This document shows positions 60,277 through 64,000 of a stretch of 64,000 nucleotides of DNA, piece by piece; within the stretch, counting starts at the first letter, position 1; every line of letters begins with the position of its first letter. The notes under the pieces are model-generated. The model did no database searches, had not been told where the DNA came from, and saw only the letters and a program-made list of their open reading frames with translations. The DNA is taken from NCBI RefSeq assembly GCF_019511345.1, contig NZ_JAEUAK010000015.1:1-64000 (forward strand). Direction: 5' to 3'. The translations under genes were made by a program, and so were the position numbers. Source of the stretch: Rhizobium mesosinicum (GTDB lineage: Bacteria; Pseudomonadota; Alphaproteobacteria; Rhizobiales; Rhizobiaceae).

Positions 60277-61305
60277 ATGAACATCAAGATGGTATTGCTC
60301 GCGTCGGCAGCAGCATTTGCTGCATCGACCCCGGTACTCGCAGCAGACGCAATCGTCGCTGCCGAGCCGGAACCGGTTGAGTACGTTCGCGTCTGCGACG
60401 CTTACGGCACCGGCTACTTCTACATCCCGGGCACGGAAACCTGCCTGAAGATCGAAGGCTACATCCGTTTCCAGGTTAACGTCGGCCCGAGCGCCGGTGG
60501 CGACAACGACTCGAGCTGGGATGCTGTAACCCGCGGTCAGGTTCAGTTCACGGCCAAGAGCGACACCGAGTACGGCCCGCTCACCGGCGTGATCGTTCTT
60601 CAGGCAAACGCCGACAACGCGTCCAGCCAGTCGACGATCCTCGACTCCGCTTACCTCGACGTCGCGGGCTTCCGCGCTGGTCTCTTCTACTCCTGGTGGG
60701 ACGACGGTCTCTCCGGCGAAACGGACGACATCGGCTCCAACGTAACGCTGCATAACTCGCTCCGTTATCAGTACGAAACCGGCTCCTTCTATGCTGGCCT
60801 CAGCGTCGACGAACTTGAAGACGGCGTCTTCAAGGATGGCGAAGAGCCCAACAACGTCGGCGTTGCCTTCGGCATCGGCGGCACGGCTGGCGCCTTCAGC
60901 TACCAGGTCACCGGCGGCTACGACTTCGACAACGAAGACGGCGCTATCCGCGCTATGGGTACGGCTGAACTCGGCCCGGGCACGCTCGGCCTCGCTGCTG
61001 TCTACTCCAGCGGTCCGAACTCCTACTACTCGATCGCCGAATGGGCAGTTGCTGCCGAGTACGCCATCAAGGCTACCGACAAGCTGAAGATCACCCCCGG
61101 CGTTCAGTACTACGGCAACTACTTCGGCAGCGACTCTGCTGTTCCGGATGACTTCGACGGTCTCGGCGATGCCTGGAAGGTCGGTCTGACGGTCGACTAC
61201 CAGATCGTCGACAACTTCTACGCCAAGGCTTCCGTCCAGTACCTGGATCCGGAAGATGGCGACGACGTAACCACCGGTTACTTCCGTCTGCAGCGCTCGT
61301 TCTAA
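60277..61305 (+). CDS. ropA: Outer membrane porin (RopA type)
   Basis: A 342-residue outer membrane beta-barrel of the rhizobial Porin_2 family. Signal peptide MNIKMVLLASAAAFAASTPV then LAA. The mature start has a conserved Cys pair in VRVCDAYGTGYFYIPGTETC (residues 37-56). The end FRLQRSF has the C-terminal Phe needed for barrel insertion. It provides passive diffusion for small solutes. Codons are strongly biased (almost only GGC, GAC, AAC, TTC, TAC, CTC), which implies very high expression. AAAGGAGTGG lies before the ATG. The symbol rests on resemblance to RopA proteins; several paralogues exist in rhizobia. Confidence 0.9.
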   Translation: MNIKMVLLASAAAFAASTPVLAADAIVAAEPEPVEYVRVCDAYGTGYFYIPGTETCLKIEGYIRFQVNVGPSAGGDNDSSWDAVTRGQVQFTAKSDTEYGPLTGVIVLQANADNASSQSTILDSAYLDVAGFRAGLFYSWWDDGLSGETDDIGSNVTLHNSLRYQYETGSFYAGLSVDELEDGVFKDGEEPNNVGVAFGIGGTAGAFSYQVTGGYDFDNEDGAIRAMGTAELGPGTLGLAAVYSSGPNSYYSIAEWAVAAEYAIKATDKLKITPGVQYYGNYFGSDSAVPDDFDGLGDAWKVGLTVDYQIVDNFYAKASVQYLDPEDGDDVTTGYFRLQRSF

Positions 61306-61319
61306 TTTGAACGACGGAA

Positions 61320-61340
61320 CCCCCGGCCTCGTGCCGGGGG
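61320..61340 (+). terminator. Strong hairpin after the porin gene
   Basis: CCCCCGGC (61320-61327) pairs with GCCGGGGG (61333-61340) around CTCGT, 15 bases after the porin stop. The tail is TCTCCC, so it may terminate with low efficiency or mainly protect the mRNA 3' end. Confidence 0.65.
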
Positions 61341-61796
61341 TCTCCCAACCCACGAGTTTCTGATCAGAATGACCTCCGATCAGTAACGAGGGACTGGTCC
61401 GGTTTTCCCTGCTGGGCCAGTCCTTTGCAGTTGAAAGCCGATATGAAACCCGAAGCGCCGCCACGCTTTGCCGGTTTCACCTTATCAGCAGCTTTTTTCA
61501 GAATTCTTCCCGACTCCGGGCATATATGTGCAACATGCGCCTTTTTCGTTGCGCGACTTCATCCTTCAAACCGCGCCGCCGATGGTTTTCTCCTTCGGAT
61601 TGATGCCGCGACAGTATCGGTCCGAAAATTGGAATCGATTCTCGGAAAGCCTTATGCGCAGATCCAAAGAGTTAAAGGTCCTCCGCGCATCCGGATGGAC
61701 GCGCGGCGCTCCGATGGGACTGCAATGTGACAGGTGAGGCGCTATGAGCCTTTTCAGAGGCTGGCATTCATCACTGCTCTCGGATAGATTTGCGAA
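61341..61796. other. Gene-free stretch before the LysR gene
   Basis: These 456 bases hold two overlapping open frames of about 90-100 codons (from 61425 and 61468). Neither shows a ribosome binding site, a family resemblance or a convincing composition. No repeat or operator is apparent. Confidence 0.4.
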
Positions 61797-62729
61797 ATGG
61801 ACGATCTTAACGACTACTTCTATTTTGCAGCCGTCGTCTCCAGCGGTGGCTTTGCTTCCGCAAGCCGAACCTTAAAAATTCCCCGATCCAAGCTGAGCAG
61901 ACGCGTCAGCCGTCTGGAAGATTGCCTGGGGACGAGGCTGATCGAGCGTTCCACACGTCACTTCCGGGTGACGGAGATCGGCCAGGCCTTCTATGAGCAG
62001 TGCCAGACGATTCTGAGGGAGACCGATCGCGCCAAATCGATCGTCACGGAGGCCCAGTCCGATCCGCAGGGGATCGTGCGCATGGGGTGCCCGCTCGGCC
62101 TCATCGATATTTCGCTCGGGGCCGTGTTGCCGGAGTTCCTAGAGCGCTATCCCAAGATCAAACTGCAGATCATCGGCTCCGACCGGCGCACGGACCTCAT
62201 CAACGAGCGCATCGATGTCGAAGTCCGCGCGGCGAGTGAGCCGGAAACTCAAACGAGCCTGACGATGCGCAAGCTCGACCGGGCGCGGCGCATCCTCGTC
62301 GCCAGCCCCTCGCTCGTCGAGCGCATGGGCGAACTCGGCTGTGTCGACGACCTCGGCAATGCGCCGACACTCGCCATGACCACATGGATGTCCTTTCATA
62401 CCTGGGAGTTGGTCGGTCCTGATGGCGAGAAGAAGGTCGTGCGGCATCAGCCGCGACTCACTTGCCGCAGCATGACGGCTATCCTCGATGCCGCACGCGC
62501 TGGTGTGGGATACGGGCTCATCCTCGAGCATGCCTGCGCGCAGGATATACGGTCCGGCCGGCTGGTTCGTGTGCTGCCGGAGTGGCAGACGGTTGAGAGC
62601 CAGTTCTACCTGGTCTTCACGACCGCCAAAGGCATGCCGCCGGCGGTACGGGCGCTGATCGATTTCCTCGTCGAGAAGTCCAAGCAGAATCAGATCGTCG
62701 CGGCAGGGGCTGCGATCGCGGCAGAGTAA
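61797..62729 (+). CDS. LysR family transcriptional regulator
   Basis: A 310-residue LysR regulator, intact. HTH at residues 1-60 (GGFASASRTLKIPRSKLSRR then VSRLEDCLGTRLIERSTR), effector domain from about 90 (GIVRMGCPLGLIDISLGAVL, ERIDVEVRAASEPETQTS). It belongs to the CrgA-like branch that often controls neighbouring oxidoreductase genes. It is followed by the convergent AlkD-like gene after eight bases, so its target is not adjacent downstream; upstream lies the porin. Confidence 0.92.
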   Translation: MDDLNDYFYFAAVVSSGGFASASRTLKIPRSKLSRRVSRLEDCLGTRLIERSTRHFRVTEIGQAFYEQCQTILRETDRAKSIVTEAQSDPQGIVRMGCPLGLIDISLGAVLPEFLERYPKIKLQIIGSDRRTDLINERIDVEVRAASEPETQTSLTMRKLDRARRILVASPSLVERMGELGCVDDLGNAPTLAMTTWMSFHTWELVGPDGEKKVVRHQPRLTCRSMTAILDAARAGVGYGLILEHACAQDIRSGRLVRVLPEWQTVESQFYLVFTTAKGMPPAVRALIDFLVEKSKQNQIVAAGAAIAAE

Positions 62730-62737
62730 GGCTTTCT

Positions 62738-63343
62738 TTAGCCGAGTCGCGCCAGCAGCTTTTCGCTCGTCAGTTCCCTGACTGCATCCTTGCCGATCCA
62801 GCGAGCCGTCTTGTCAGTGCTTGAGGCGAGGCGTTCGGCAAGGGCGAGAGCAGGCTGGTGGCAGGTGTGGCTGCGCTTGCCGATGTTGCGGAGCGACCAG
62901 TTGACGGCCTTGCGGACGAAGTTTCTGTTATCGGTGGAATGCGCTTCGATCAGCGGCAGATAGGCAAGCAGGCTTTCATCCGGGTCCTTCTTCCGGTGGA
63001 CCGCCGCACCGGCGATCATGGCGAAGGCGGTCCGTCTGACGAATTCTCTGGTATCGGCGGCAAAGTCCGGGATCAGCGCATCGAGATTAGCTTCAATGAA
63101 GAGGTCGGCGGCGCAGTCGACGATTTCCCAGGAGTTGAAGCCGTCGGCAAGTGTGCGGGCGTCGGCTTCCGTCAGGCTTTTCGGATCGAACGTGTAGAGC
63201 GCCAGCAACCGAGCTTCGCGGATGCCGCTTGCCCAGAGCGCCTTCGCTCTGATGTGATCCTTCTTTGCAAGCCGGGCGATCTTCTGCAGATCAGGATTGG
63301 AAATGCCGATGGCGGTTTCGGTGACGATGCCGAAACGCGCCAT
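62738..63343 (-). CDS. AlkD-like DNA alkylation repair protein, 5' end possibly disrupted
   Basis: A 201-residue HEAT-like repeat protein of the AlkD (DNA_alkylation) family, which removes bulky alkylated bases. Marks: ARFGIVTETAIGISNPDLQK (residues 2-21), SWEIVDCAADLF with the conserved Trp and Asp, NFVRKAVNWSLRNIGKRS. The real start may lie further up: codons 63418-63344 in this frame read DLPSSSAAELIAHLQTLRSE then DNIAG, which is typical AlkD N-terminus, but the only nearby ATG (63420-63418) is one base out of phase, as if a base was lost. Translation from 63343 would leave a 25-residue shorter protein. Confidence 0.8.
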   Translation of the reverse strand: MARFGIVTETAIGISNPDLQKIARLAKKDHIRAKALWASGIREARLLALYTFDPKSLTEADARTLADGFNSWEIVDCAADLFIEANLDALIPDFAADTREFVRRTAFAMIAGAAVHRKKDPDESLLAYLPLIEAHSTDNRNFVRKAVNWSLRNIGKRSHTCHQPALALAERLASSTDKTARWIGKDAVRELTSEKLLARLG

Positions 63344-63433
63344 GCCGGCGATATTGTCTTCGGACCGCAGCGTCTGGAGATGGGCGATCAGTTCTGCTGC
63401 ACTCGAAGATGGGAGATCATCGACAGTTCTTTG

Positions 63434-64000
63434 TCATCTTTCGAGACGGGCGAGCAGCGAGGACGTATCCCATCTGTTACCGCCGAGCGCCTGGACATCG
63501 CCGTAGAACTGATCGACGAGGGCCGTCAGCGGCAGCTTGGCGCCGTTGCTGCGGGCTTCCGCCAGCACGATGCCAAGATCCTTGCGCATCCAGTCGACGG
63601 CAAAGCCGAAATCATATTTGCCCTGGTTCATGGTCTTGTGGCGGTTTTCCATCTGCCAGGAACCGGCGGCACCCTTGGAGATGACATCGACCACCTTTTC
63701 GATATCGAGTCCCGCGCGCTTGCCGAAATGCACAGCCTCGGCAAGCCCTTGGACGATGCCCGCAATGCAGATCTGGTTCATCATCTTGGTCAGCTGGCCG
63801 GAGCCGGCCGGACCCATCAGGCCGACCATGCGGGCATAGGCGTCAATGACGGGTTTCGCCTTTTCGAAGGCGGCCTCATCGCCGCCGCACATGACGGTCA
63901 GTACGCCGTTTTCAGCACCCGCCTGGCCGCCGGAGACAGGAGCATCGATGAAGTCGATGCCCTTTGCCTTCGCAGCTTCATAAAGCTCACGAGCGACTTC
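63434..64000 (-). CDS. 3-hydroxyisobutyrate dehydrogenase-family oxidoreductase (partial)
   Basis: The 189 C-terminal codons of a beta-hydroxyacid dehydrogenase; the N-terminal Rossmann part is beyond the right edge. Visible are the substrate-binding DFIDAPVSGGQAGAENGVLT, the catalytic Lys in GSGQLTKMMNQICIAGIVQG, and GSWQMENRHKTM. NAD(P)-dependent oxidation of 3-hydroxyisobutyrate, tartronate semialdehyde or a related acid is expected. It lies 14 bases upstream of the AlkD frame and may be co-transcribed with it. Confidence 0.9.
   Translation of the reverse strand, partial: EVARELYEAAKAKGIDFIDAPVSGGQAGAENGVLTVMCGGDEAAFEKAKPVIDAYARMVGLMGPAGSGQLTKMMNQICIAGIVQGLAEAVHFGKRAGLDIEKVVDVISKGAAGSWQMENRHKTMNQGKYDFGFAVDWMRKDLGIVLAEARSNGAKLPLTALVDQFYGDVQALGGNRWDTSSLLARLER

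Noticed and set aside
60271..61464. 397-codon minus-strand frame opposite the porin
   Set aside because: Produced by the strong codon bias of ropA; the translation has no recognisable domain.
61425..61737. Two overlapping hypothetical ORFs after the porin
   Set aside because: No ribosome binding site, no domain, and both frames look equally random.

Overview
The window looks like chromosomal DNA of a fast-growing Rhizobium (R. etli / R. leguminosarum type alphaproteobacterium). Grounds: high GC, rhizobial families (a DUF982 protein, a RopA-type porin, a DUF47-Pit operon with a PhoB box, a CoxMNOP-like oxidase, paired DUF1800/DUF1501 genes), EcfG-type stress promoters, and short palindromic intergenic repeats typical of rhizobia. 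I see no tRNA, rRNA, transposase, phage or CRISPR. The last gene runs off the right edge.

Layout. 1-10 kb: a 5' repeat element, a soluble nucleotide cyclase, a LysR/NmrA divergent pair, an AraC remnant, TspO, a methyltransferase, a GSP17M-like stress protein behind an EcfG promoter, a TPR-HTH regulator with a beta-propeller gene, and DUF899 with a coupled membrane protein. 9.4-20.8 kb: a diguanylate cyclase, DUF1800/DUF1501, a thioesterase operon, a Cache chemoreceptor, an extensin-like protein, an ECF sigma factor, DUF982 behind a second EcfG promoter, and cytochrome c. 20.9-29.1 kb: a PAS chemoreceptor with a disrupted 5' end, an ArsB-like transporter, and a five-gene heme-copper oxidase operon. 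29.2-36.8 kb: two small genes behind a third EcfG promoter, a CDF transporter, an ABC exporter, a PEP mutase-family enzyme, and the Pho-box DUF47-pit operon flanked by two NUDIX genes.

36.8-47.1 kb: DUF1062, a stand-alone DnaB-like ATPase, a PepSY / cytochrome b561 / response regulator / kinase operon, an AAA ATPase, a TetR/SDR pair and chrB-chrA. 47.2-53 kb: an SDR, a LysR gene with an in-frame amber codon, an alpha/alpha-toroid protein, a PNPOx-like protein, and an Rrf2 regulator facing a frameshifted epoxide hydrolase-like gene. 52.6-64 kb: an aspartic protease, DUF1289 and cobS facing cobT, dgkA, a histidine kinase, a nuclease and UDG pair, Lrp/AsnC, a long leader then the porin, LysR, an AlkD-like gene and a 3-hydroxyisobutyrate dehydrogenase-type gene.

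Two themes stand out. First, regulatory sites can be read directly: three exact GGAAC-N16-CGTT boxes, a PhoB box, and palindromes next to Rrf2 and TetR. Second, five genes carry a one-nucleotide lesion: the PAS chemoreceptor, a NUDIX, a LysR, a hydrolase and probably AlkD. Either the lineage is losing accessory genes or the assembly has errors; the reads would decide. Family names come from reading translated sequence, not from database searches.
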